Origin: Pseudoxanthomonas sp. 3HH-4
Lineage (GTDB): Bacteria > Pseudomonadota > Gammaproteobacteria > Xanthomonadales > Xanthomonadaceae
DNA: 64,000 nt
Direction: 5' to 3'
NCBI RefSeq assembly: GCF_006716465.1
Contig: NZ_VFPB01000001.1
Coordinates: 530,983 to 594,982 of the forward strand
Positions 1 to 9,388 of this stretch are shown piece after piece. The notes beneath the pieces were generated by a model. That model was not told the origin of the DNA and searched no databases. It saw only the letters and a list, made by a program, of their open reading frames with translations. A program made the position numbers and the translations under genes. The stretch's first letter is position 1. Each line of letters begins with the position of its first letter.

Positions 1-1064
<1,064 letters not shown>

Positions 1065-1191
1065 ATATAACCTCAAGTGGCCTTGGACTCGACGATATCG
1101 TCAGAGAAAATCCAATGCCCGCTACGTCACAAGACCCTATGAGAGACTGGCGCCTAAATCCGTCTATTGGATGGCGACGCTCCAACCCTCT

Positions 1192-1308
1192 CCCTGGTGA
1201 AATTAGCGCTGTGGTCCCACCCGTTCCCATCCCGAACACGGAAGTGAAACGCAGCCGCGCCGATGGTAGTGTGGCTTAAGCCATGCAAGAGTAGGTCATC
1301 GCCAGGGG
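1192..1308 (+). rRNA. rrf: 5S ribosomal RNA
   Basis: About 117 nt, starting CCCTGGTGA and ending TCGCCAGGGG, which pair as the terminal helix. The internal conserved stretch TGGTCCCACCCGTTCCCATC and the CCGAACACGGAAGTGAAACG motif identify 5S rRNA. It lies about 127 bases after the 23S end and directly before an intrinsic terminator, as expected for a 16S-23S-5S operon. Ends are set by helix pairing and may shift by one to three bases. Confidence 0.95.
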
Positions 1309-1320
1309 CTTTACCCCAAA

Positions 1321-1348
1321 CCCCCGTCCGATAGGACGGGGGTTTTTT
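1321..1348 (+). terminator. Intrinsic terminator of the rrn operon
   Basis: A perfect 9-bp stem (CCCCCGTCC / GGACGGGGG) with loop GATA is followed immediately by six T residues. It is 12 bases downstream of the 5S end and fits a rho-independent terminator. Confidence 0.93.
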
Positions 1349-1399
1349 CTTGCGTCGCTTTGGCCAACAATCGATCCTCATCTCACAGGGGGACGATGC

Positions 1400-2623
1400 A
1401 TGAAGCGGTGTCGATTGGTCTTTGCGATTGCGCTGATCGTGCCCGGAGCTGGTGCTGCGGCAGAAGGCACGTCGATGGCGGCGCAACGCGTGCATGAAGC
1501 CGCGCTGGTGCTTGATACCCATCTGGACACGCCCGCGAATCTGCGGCGCCCCGGATGGAGCATCGCGGACAATCACCAGCATGAAGGGGATCTCTCGCAG
1601 GTCGATCTGCCGCGCATGAAAGCGGGTGGGCTGGATGGTGGCTTCTGGGTGATCTACACGGAGCAGGGTGCGCGCGACGCCGCCGGCAAGCGTGCAGCAC
1701 GCGACCACGGACTCGAACGTCTCGCCAGCATCCGGGAGATGCTCGCCGCGCATCCGGCCGACATGGAGATTGCTCTCACCGCGGATGACGCTGAACGGAT
1801 CGCCGATGCCGGCAAACGCGTGTCGTTCATCAGCATGGAGAACGCGGCGCCGCTGGCGAGCGATCCGTCCCTGCTGACGGCCTACCATCGCCTGGGCCTG
1901 CGGATGCTCGGCATTACCCATGTGCGTAACAACGACTTTGGCGACTCCTCCACCGACCCGTCGGGTGCCGAATGGAAGGGACTCAGCCCAGCCGGGCGCG
2001 CCCTAGTCGCCGAAGCGAACCGCCTTGGCATCGTGCTGGATGCATCGCATGCCAGCGACGCGGTGTTCGACCAGTTGCTTGCGCTGTCTTCGGCGCCGAT
2101 CGTGTTGTCGCATACGAGTGCGGATGCGCTTTACGACCATCCGCGCAACATCGACGACGCGAGGATCCGCCAGCTTGCAGCGAAGGGCGGCGTGATCCAC
2201 GTGAACGCATACGGTGGCTATCTGGTCGACATCCCGAAGATTCCGGAACGTGAAGCGGCGATGGAAAGCCTGTCGAAGAAGTACGGCCCGGAGAACACGC
2301 TGCCGGCGGACCAGGTTGCGGATTATCTGGCCGGGCGCCGCGCGATCGAAGCGCGCTATCCCACCAGACGGGCCACGTTCGACGAATACATGGCGCACCT
2401 GCTGCATATTCTGAAAGTGGCCGGCGTGGATCATGTCGGCATTGGCGCAGACTGGGATGGCGGCGGCGGCGTGGCGGGCATGGAAGATGTCAGTGCCCTG
2501 CCGCGGATCACCGAGGCGCTGCTGGCGGCAGGCTACTCCGAGCCGGACATCCGGAAAATCTGGGGCGGCAACCTCCTTCGTGTACTGCGGCAGACCCAGG
2601 CCGCTGCAGAGGTGTCCTCATAA
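1400..2623 (+). CDS. Secreted membrane dipeptidase (peptidase family M19)
   Basis: 407 residues. An N-terminal signal peptide (about residues 1-21, ending near GAGAAAEG) targets it to the envelope. The M19 metal-binding HxD is seen in DTHLDTP (His41, Asp43), and later metal-site segments include SHTSADALYDHPRN and HVGIGADWDGGGG. Family members are zinc dipeptidases (renal-dipeptidase type) that cut dipeptides, including D-amino-acid-containing ones. Length fits the family. GGGGGA lies six bases before the ATG at 1400; an out-of-frame ATG at 1396 is not used. The gene is the first after the rrn terminator, so it must have its own promoter. The exact substrate cannot be told from sequence. Confidence 0.9.
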   Translation: MKRCRLVFAIALIVPGAGAAAEGTSMAAQRVHEAALVLDTHLDTPANLRRPGWSIADNHQHEGDLSQVDLPRMKAGGLDGGFWVIYTEQGARDAAGKRAARDHGLERLASIREMLAAHPADMEIALTADDAERIADAGKRVSFISMENAAPLASDPSLLTAYHRLGLRMLGITHVRNNDFGDSSTDPSGAEWKGLSPAGRALVAEANRLGIVLDASHASDAVFDQLLALSSAPIVLSHTSADALYDHPRNIDDARIRQLAAKGGVIHVNAYGGYLVDIPKIPEREAAMESLSKKYGPENTLPADQVADYLAGRRAIEARYPTRRATFDEYMAHLLHILKVAGVDHVGIGADWDGGGGVAGMEDVSALPRITEALLAAGYSEPDIRKIWGGNLLRVLRQTQAAAEVSS

Positions 2624-2728
2624 TCGCAGGGCGGTGCCGCCGAAGCCTTTCGATATCCACCCGGTCTTGCGTGGATCAGCGCGGTGGATCCGGCCACCGT
2701 CGTCGATGGCCGCGGGAAGGATAGCGCC

Positions 2729-3571
2729 GTGGAAGAGTCCATTACGCCGCGGCGCTTCGTCGCGTGCCTTCCCATCGACGTTCCGCGGCACTGGCTACCG
2801 GGGAATGAAGTGGTTTCATCGCTGCTCAATGCGTACACCATCCTGGTGCCGGCCAACGAAGCGTTCTATATCCGCACGCTCAATGCGTGCATGCCGCGCA
2901 TCCCGGACGACGCATTGCGCCAGCGCTGCCAGGCGTTCATCCGACAGGAGGCGCAGCATGGGGTGGCACACAAGCGCTACTGGGACAACCTGGATGTGCA
3001 GGGATACGCGTATCGTCGCTTCGAAAGGACGGTGGATCGTGTCATCTTCCGCACGATGGACCGATATGCGCCGCTGTGGCTGCGCGTCTCGCTGGTGAGT
3101 TGCGTCGAACACATCAATGCGTTCCTCGGCTACGAGTTCCTGTCGCAGTCGATCCTGGCCGATGCGGATCCGCGCATGCGCGACCTGATGGAGTGGCACT
3201 TCGCGGAAGAGATCGAGCACCGTGCAGTCGCGTTCGACCTGCTGCAGGCGATCAGACCTCACTACTCGGTGCGCTTACTGGGTGCGCTGACGACGACGGC
3301 GCTCTTCTACTTGTTGATGGCCGGCATGGCAGCGTCATTGTTGGCCCAGGATCGCTTGTTGTGGAGGAAGGCCTCGGTACGCCAGCTGATCCGTCATCTC
3401 GGCAAGGGGCACGGGATGGGGCGCCGCACCCTTCGCCATCTGCGGGATTACCTGCGTCAGGACTTCCACCCTTCGTGCTTGCGGGGGGCCGATGACTTCG
3501 CCGCCGAGGTACTGGCGAGGCAGACACGGGAAGTGCCGCCCGTGATCATACCGATGTACCCCCAAACCTGA
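2729..3571 (+). CDS. PF10118 predicted metal-dependent hydrolase
   Basis: About 280 residues of the PF10118 family (often annotated as predicted metal-dependent hydrolase). The segments ITPRRF, VPRHWLPGNE, QEAQHGVAHKRYWDN and WHFAEEIEHRAVAFD carry the E/H residues of a ferritin-like helical di-metal site. A hydrophobic stretch near LGALTTTALFYLLMAGMA suggests membrane association. I chose the GTG at 2729 because GGGAAGG precedes it with eight bases of spacing and the conserved ITPRRF follows directly. Another in-frame GTG at 2684 would add 15 residues. The biochemical role is not established for the family. It stands alone between the dipeptidase and rpoH. Confidence 0.8.
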   Translation: MEESITPRRFVACLPIDVPRHWLPGNEVVSSLLNAYTILVPANEAFYIRTLNACMPRIPDDALRQRCQAFIRQEAQHGVAHKRYWDNLDVQGYAYRRFERTVDRVIFRTMDRYAPLWLRVSLVSCVEHINAFLGYEFLSQSILADADPRMRDLMEWHFAEEIEHRAVAFDLLQAIRPHYSVRLLGALTTTALFYLLMAGMAASLLAQDRLLWRKASVRQLIRHLGKGHGMGRRTLRHLRDYLRQDFHPSCLRGADDFAAEVLARQTREVPPVIIPMYPQT

Positions 3572-3727
3572 ACGCCAGATCGCCGGAGCATGCGGGGTAG
3601 TTCCCATCCGCCAAGGCAGCACGGAGGCCGGTGAATCCAAGTAATTGAAGGGGAAGGGGATATTTCTGGCCCGCCAGCCCGAGGTCGATTGTTGCAGGCG
3701 TAGGACAATGGGGAACTTCGCCGGTGG

Positions 3728-3754
3728 TTAGCAGTCGAACCCCCCGACTGCTAA
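3728..3754 (+). promoter_or_regulatory. CIRCE-like HrcA operator upstream of rpoH
   Basis: A perfect inverted repeat TTAGCAGTC-N9-GACTGCTAA ends 11 bases before the rpoH ATG. The CIRCE operator bound by HrcA is TTAGCACTC-N9-GAGTGCTAA. Arm length, spacer length and all but one base per arm match, and the two differences are symmetric, so dyad symmetry is kept. Its place in the 5' leader is where CIRCE normally acts. HrcA binding is inferred, not shown; the repeat could also act as an RNA hairpin that limits translation. Confidence 0.7.
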
Positions 3755-3765
3755 CATCATTCCCC

Positions 3766-4644
<879 letters not shown>

Positions 4645-4669
4645 CCCGGCATCGCGACCGCGTACTGAA

Positions 4670-4693
4670 GAGGCCCCGCAAGGGGCCTCTTTT
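4670..4693 (+). terminator. Intrinsic terminator after rpoH
   Basis: An 8-bp perfect stem GAGGCCCC / GGGGCCTC with a GCAA tetraloop is followed by TTTTCGTTT. It lies 25 bases after the rpoH stop codon. Confidence 0.9.
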
Positions 4694-4775
4694 CGTTTGC
4701 AAGGTTCATCGATCGACGGAAGTGTGATCCACTACGCCGCGATCCGCCTCGGGCGGCAACATAAAGGAGCAGGGC

Positions 4776-6200
4776 ATGGCGTGGGGCAACAAGCGGCAGT
4801 GGGTACTCGCGTTGGCAATGGCATGCGGCATGTTGGGGGCCGCGGGCAGCGCGCCGGCGATGGTTGCCGAAACCGGCAACACCAAATCCTCCGGCGAACC
4901 GCGCGGTGTGAGTTTCAGCATCGATCGCGAGGAGTATGACGCGCAGGCGCGCGCCGCGATGCAGGTCGATCCGGTGGTGGCCGCGCAGCTTGGCGCTATT
5001 CGCAAGGTAGTGCTGGACGATGCCGCGAGCATGGACCAGCCCGGCCCCGACGTCCTGGTGTTCGATGTCGAGGGCAGCCGTGGCAAGGGGCGCGTCACCG
5101 CGCGCTTCATCACCGTCAGTGCGACGGAGGAGGCGCTCGGCCCCGGCGTGCTGGTGATGTCGGACGGCACCGAGCACGTAATCGAAGGCGACGCCGACGC
5201 GTTGGCTGCGGAGGACGACCACCATGGGCACGATCACGATGAGGAGGTCGGGGTGGGCGCCGACCTCTTCACCCGCCAGGCGCAGGAAGCCGCGCAGCGG
5301 TATCCGTTGATTCGCCAGCACATCGGCCAGATCACGTCATTCGAAATCGATACCGAGGCCACCGGGGCCGCGCCGGGCATGAACACCTTCGTGTTCGACG
5401 TAGTAGGCGACAAGGGCCGTGGGCGATTGGAAGCGGACTTCATCACCGTCAGTGCCGAGACCGAACGCCTCGGCAAAGGCGTGCTGACGCTGGCCAATGG
5501 CCGCCGCTTGCCGTTCGAAGGCGAGCCGCGCGGTGAAGACGAGCCAGCCGATGAGGCGGGCGCCGACGATCTGTTCGGCGACATGCAGGACAACATCTTC
5601 ACCCGCCAGGCGCGCGTCGCCGTGCAGCGCTATCCGCTGGTGCAACAGCACATTGGCACCCTGCAGTCGTTCGAGTTCGACCTGGCCGGGACGGGCGAGG
5701 CGGAAGGTATGAACGAGTTCGTGTTCGCACTGGCGGGCGACAAGGGCCGAGGCCGTATCCTCGCGGAATTCATCACCGTGGACGCCGACACCGAGCGTCT
5801 CGGCAAGGGCGTGCTGACGCTCGCCGATGGCCGCGAGATTGCGTTTGAAGGCGAGGCGCCGATGGAGGGCGAACTCGCCTCGCCGCGCACTGACACGGAT
5901 CGTGGCGAGGTGCCTGACACGTTCGCGCGGCAGGATGGCATCTTCGTGCTGCAGGCCAATGCGGCGATGCAGGCGCATCCGGTCGTGCAACGCCACATCG
6001 GTGACATCCGCGAGGCGGCCTTCGACCGTGACGCGTCCTGGGCAGCGGAAGGCGAGCGATATGTCTTCGACCTGAAAGGCAGCAAAGGCGCGGGCCGTCT
6101 CGAAGCCGAATTCATCACGGTCGACGCGGACAGCGAGCGCATCGGCGACGGTGAGCTGGTCATGGCTGACGGCAAGCGCTATCCGCTCGACCCGAAGTAG
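4776..6200 (+). CDS. Secreted protein of four tandem ~86-residue repeats, function unknown
   Basis: 474 residues with an N-terminal signal peptide (about 1-29). The mature protein is four related units at about 54-138, 164-249, 274-359 and 388-474. Each carries a helix with Q-A...A and P-V/L-V/I followed by HIG, then a strand ending F-V/A, the motif GxKGxGR, the segment F-I-T-V, and a final GxGxLxxADGR-type hairpin. The GxKGxGR plus F-I-T-V pattern resembles single-domain Coa1-like proteins of cytochrome oxidase assembly, but that likeness is weak. The linker after repeat 1 (146-157) is His/Asp rich (DDHHGHDHDEE) and could bind metal. Repeats 2 and 3 are the most alike, pointing to recent internal duplication. 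AAAGGAG lies seven bases before the start. Confidence 0.8.
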   Translation: MAWGNKRQWVLALAMACGMLGAAGSAPAMVAETGNTKSSGEPRGVSFSIDREEYDAQARAAMQVDPVVAAQLGAIRKVVLDDAASMDQPGPDVLVFDVEGSRGKGRVTARFITVSATEEALGPGVLVMSDGTEHVIEGDADALAAEDDHHGHDHDEEVGVGADLFTRQAQEAAQRYPLIRQHIGQITSFEIDTEATGAAPGMNTFVFDVVGDKGRGRLEADFITVSAETERLGKGVLTLANGRRLPFEGEPRGEDEPADEAGADDLFGDMQDNIFTRQARVAVQRYPLVQQHIGTLQSFEFDLAGTGEAEGMNEFVFALAGDKGRGRILAEFITVDADTERLGKGVLTLADGREIAFEGEAPMEGELASPRTDTDRGEVPDTFARQDGIFVLQANAAMQAHPVVQRHIGDIREAAFDRDASWAAEGERYVFDLKGSKGAGRLEAEFITVDADSERIGDGELVMADGKRYPLDPK

Positions 6201-6274
6201 GTCGGACAAGATCCGGATAGCGTCGTCGTTGAGGCGAGACGAACATGGCATCCCGTCTCCTGGAGCGTGGTGCC

Positions 6275-6748
6275 ATGTCGTTCGTGATCCGCGGGCTGTC
6301 GCCCGAACCCTTCCGCCCTCTGTTAGCGCTCGACGCCGCCGCACTGACGGCACGCAACATCCGTCGCGTCGTTGCCGATGCCGACCGTGGGTTTCCCTGC
6401 CGCGTCACGCTGCAGGATGCGCAGCAGGGCGAGACCCTGCTGCTGCTTCCCTACCTGCACCACGATGTCGCCGGTCCGTATCGCGCCAGTGGTCCGATCT
6501 ACGTGCGCGAAGCGGCGCTGCACGTCCATGCCGCCGAGTACCACGACACGTTGCCGCCGTCATTCCCGCGCCGGTTGCTGTCGCTACGGGCCTATGACGA
6601 GGACGGTCTGATGCGCGACGCCGAGGTGGTGGAAGGCGCGAACGCGTCACCGCAGCTGCAACGCCTGCTCAAGCTGCCCGGTGTCGCCTATCTGCACGTG
6701 CATAACGCGCGGCCCGGCTGCTACGCCTGCCGCGTTGACCCCGCCTGA
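6275..6748 (+). CDS. DUF1203 family protein
   Basis: About 157 residues. The C-terminal signature YLHVHNARPGCYACRVD and the central segments LLLLPY and GPIYVRE place it in DUF1203 (PF06718), whose function is unknown. I prefer the ATG at 6275, beginning MSFVIRGLSP, because GGAG precedes it and family members begin in this way; an in-frame ATG at 6245 would add ten residues. Its last 28 bases overlap the convergent end of the NADH dehydrogenase gene on the other strand. Confidence 0.8.
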   Translation: MSFVIRGLSPEPFRPLLALDAAALTARNIRRVVADADRGFPCRVTLQDAQQGETLLLLPYLHHDVAGPYRASGPIYVREAALHVHAAEYHDTLPPSFPRRLLSLRAYDEDGLMRDAEVVEGANASPQLQRLLKLPGVAYLHVHNARPGCYACRVDPA

Positions 6749-7998
6749 TCGTCATCCTTGCCAAGGATGATCCGCGCGCCGCGCTGGTAGCTCCAGTACG
6801 CCCAGCACCAGTTCAACAGCACCACCAGCCGGTTGCGGAAGCCGATCAGGAAGAACACGTGCGCGGTCAGCCAGAACCACCACGCCAGCAGGCCGGAGAA
6901 TTTCAGCCGGCCGAAATCCACCACCGCGGCCATGCGGCCGATGGTCGCCAGGTTGCCGTAGTCCTGGTAGCGAAAGCCGTCGGGCGATGCGCGCCCCGCC
7001 AGCCGTGCGCGGAGAACCTGCGCCACGTGCCGGCCCATCTGTTTCGCCGCCGGCGCCACGCCGGGCACAGGTCGCCCGTCCGAGGTCGCGGCGGCGAGAT
7101 CTCCCGCGACGAAGATGTCGGGGTGTCCTGGCACGCTGAGGTCCGGCTGCACCGGCACACGTCCGGCACGTTCCAGTGGCACGTCGAGCGAGCGCGCCAG
7201 CGGTGAGGCCGCCACACCGGCCGCCCACACCACGGTCTTTGCTGGCACGAAGGCGTCGCCCAGCCGGTAACCCTCGTCGGTGATGTCGCTGACCGGTGTG
7301 CCGGTCATCACCTCGACGCCCAGCTCTTCCAGTTGCCTGCGCGCCTTCTCCGACAGCGTGTCGGGAAAGGACGCCAGTACGCGCGGTCCCGCTTCCACCA
7401 GCCGCACGCGGGCCTGCGAGGGGTCGATGCGGCGGAACTCGTTCTTCAGCGTATGTCGCGCGATCTCGGCCAGCGTGCCTGCCAGCTCGACGCCGGTCGG
7501 TCCGCCGCCGACGATGGCGAAGCTGAGCCACGCGGCGCGTTTCTCCGGATCGGTTTCGGCTTCCGCGCGCTCGAAGGCGAGCAGCAGATGGCGGCGCAGC
7601 AGCAGGGCGTCGTCCAGCGTCTTCAGGCCGGGCGCATGCCGTGCCCACTCGTCGTGGCCGAAGTAGGCATGCGTCGCGCCCGTGGCCAGCAGCAGCGAGT
7701 CGAAGGCGATCGTCGTGCCGTCGGCCAATACCACATGCTTTTCCTGCGGCGCAATCGCAGTGACCTCCGCCAGCCGCACTTCCACGTTGGCCTGCTTGCG
7801 CAGGATGTGGCGCAGCGGCGCGGCGATGTCGGGCGCCGACAATCCGGCGGTGGCCACCTGGTACAGCAGCGGCTGGAACAGGTGGTGGTTGTGCCGATCG
7901 ATCAGGGTGATGCGCACCTGCGCGGAGGCGAGGGCGCGCGTGGCCCAGAGGCCCGCGAAGCCACCGCCGACGATGACGAAATGGTGTGCTGCCTGCAT
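6721..7998 (-). CDS. ndh: Type II NADH:quinone oxidoreductase (NDH-2)
   Basis: About 425 residues. It is a single-subunit flavoenzyme passing electrons from NADH to quinone without proton pumping, at the inner face of the membrane. Two dinucleotide folds are visible: FVIVGGGFAGLWATRAL at the N-terminus for FAD and FAIVGGGPTGVELAG in the middle for NADH. A hydrophobic C-terminal part (LAWWFWLTAHVFFLIGFRNRL) is the usual membrane anchor. The chosen ATG at 7998 has GGGAG five bases upstream; an in-frame start at 8016 adds six residues. It lies 70 bases downstream of the permease gene on the same strand. Confidence 0.92.
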   Translation of the reverse strand: MQAAHHFVIVGGGFAGLWATRALASAQVRITLIDRHNHHLFQPLLYQVATAGLSAPDIAAPLRHILRKQANVEVRLAEVTAIAPQEKHVVLADGTTIAFDSLLLATGATHAYFGHDEWARHAPGLKTLDDALLLRRHLLLAFERAEAETDPEKRAAWLSFAIVGGGPTGVELAGTLAEIARHTLKNEFRRIDPSQARVRLVEAGPRVLASFPDTLSEKARRQLEELGVEVMTGTPVSDITDEGYRLGDAFVPAKTVVWAAGVAASPLARSLDVPLERAGRVPVQPDLSVPGHPDIFVAGDLAAATSDGRPVPGVAPAAKQMGRHVAQVLRARLAGRASPDGFRYQDYGNLATIGRMAAVVDFGRLKFSGLLAWWFWLTAHVFFLIGFRNRLVVLLNWCWAYWSYQRGARIILGKDDDQAGSTRQA

Positions 7999-8068
7999 GC
8001 CGTCTCCCGCAGCCACGAAGTGCGTGGCGGATCGGGACGGATTGTCTCACGCGTCCCGTCGCCGTCGC

Positions 8069-9388
8069 TCAGTCCGGGTCGCGATCGATCAGCGAGGTCG
8101 CGCGCGTGTCGGGCATCCACAGGTAGACCAGCAGCGAACATGCGATGCAGGCGGTGACGTACCAATAGAACCCGGTCTCCATGCCGCTCTTCTTGAACCA
8201 CAGGGCGACCATGTCCGCCGTTCCCCCGAAGAGCGCGACGGTCAGCGCGTACGGCAGGCCGACACCCAGCGCGCGGATCTCCACCGGGAACATTTCCGCC
8301 TTCACCACCGCGTTGATCGCGGTGTAGCCGCTGAGGATCACCAGGGCCGCCATGACCAGCCAGAACGCCTGCGCCGGGCTGGATACCGTCTGCAGCGTCG
8401 ACAGGATCGGCCACGTGCACAGCGTGCCCAGCACGCCGAACGCGATGAGGATCCGCCGGCGTCCGATCCGGTCCGATAGCGCGCCGACCACCGGTTGCAG
8501 CAGCATGAAGAAGAACAGCGTGGAGGCGTTGATCAGGCTGGCCGTCTCGCTGGCCATGCCGGCGCTGTTGACGAGGAATTTGTGCACGTAGGTCGTGTAC
8601 GTATAGAACGCCAGCGTGCCTCCCATCGTCAGCCCGACCACGGCGAGCACCGCGCGCGGGTGCTGCATCAGCGCGCGCAGCGTGCCCTGCGCCTCCTGCT
8701 GGTCCGGCGTGCCCGCGGCCTCGCGGCGGGAGAACGATTCGGTTTCCACCATGTTCCGGCGCAGCCACAACGCCACCAGCGCCGCCACCGCGCCGATCGC
8801 GAACGGGATGCGCCAGCCCCATTCGCGCAGTTGCTCGTCGGTGAGGAACACGCGCTGCAGCGCGATCAGCACGGCCAACGCAATCAGATGGCCCATGACC
8901 AGCGTGACGTACTGGAAGCTGGACCAGAAGCCACGATGCCCGCGCGTGGCCATCTCACTGAGATAGGTCGCCGATGTGCCGTATTCGCCGCCGACGGACA
9001 AGCCCTGCAGCAGCCGCGCCAGCACCAGCAGGATCGGTGCCGCCACCCCAATGGTCGCGTAGCCGGGCGTGCAGGCGATGATCAGCGAACCGCCGCACAT
9101 CATCACCACCGACAGCATCAGCGCGCGCCTGCGGCCATGGCGATCGGCGTAACGGCCCAGTAGCCAGCCGCCGAGCGGGCGCATCAGGAAACCCACCGCG
9201 AAGATCGCCGCCGTCTTCAGCAACTGGCTGGTGCGGTCGCCGCCCGGGAAGAATACTTCGGCAAAGTACAGTGAGAATGCCGCGTACACGTACCAGTCGT
9301 ACCACTCCACCAGGTTGCCGACCGAGCCGCTGAAGATGCTGCGCAGGCGCTGGGCGGGCGTCAGGTCGGCACGGGACGGGGGCGTCAT
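8069..9388 (-). CDS. kgtP: MFS metabolite:H+ symporter, alpha-ketoglutarate permease type
   Basis: 439 residues with about 12 membrane segments. It follows E. coli KgtP closely in recalled segments: NLVEWYDWYVYAAFSLYFAE at the N-terminus, GFLMRPLGGWLLGRYADRHG with the loop 2-3 motif, LLQGLSVGGEYGTSATYLSE, and later KAEMFPVEIRALGVGLPYA and ALFGGTADMVALW. It probably brings alpha-ketoglutarate or a similar dicarboxylate across the inner membrane with protons. The start ATG shares its A with the priA stop (TGATG), so translation is probably coupled. The longer in-frame ORF upstream is a shadow of priA. Confidence 0.87.
   Translation of the reverse strand: MTPPSRADLTPAQRLRSIFSGSVGNLVEWYDWYVYAAFSLYFAEVFFPGGDRTSQLLKTAAIFAVGFLMRPLGGWLLGRYADRHGRRRALMLSVVMMCGGSLIIACTPGYATIGVAAPILLVLARLLQGLSVGGEYGTSATYLSEMATRGHRGFWSSFQYVTLVMGHLIALAVLIALQRVFLTDEQLREWGWRIPFAIGAVAALVALWLRRNMVETESFSRREAAGTPDQQEAQGTLRALMQHPRAVLAVVGLTMGGTLAFYTYTTYVHKFLVNSAGMASETASLINASTLFFFMLLQPVVGALSDRIGRRRILIAFGVLGTLCTWPILSTLQTVSSPAQAFWLVMAALVILSGYTAINAVVKAEMFPVEIRALGVGLPYALTVALFGGTADMVALWFKKSGMETGFYWYVTACIACSLLVYLWMPDTRATSLIDRDPD

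Noticed and set aside
3728-3754. Intrinsic terminator reading
   Set aside because: The palindrome lacks a following T tract and lies 11 bases before a start codon; its arms match CIRCE better.
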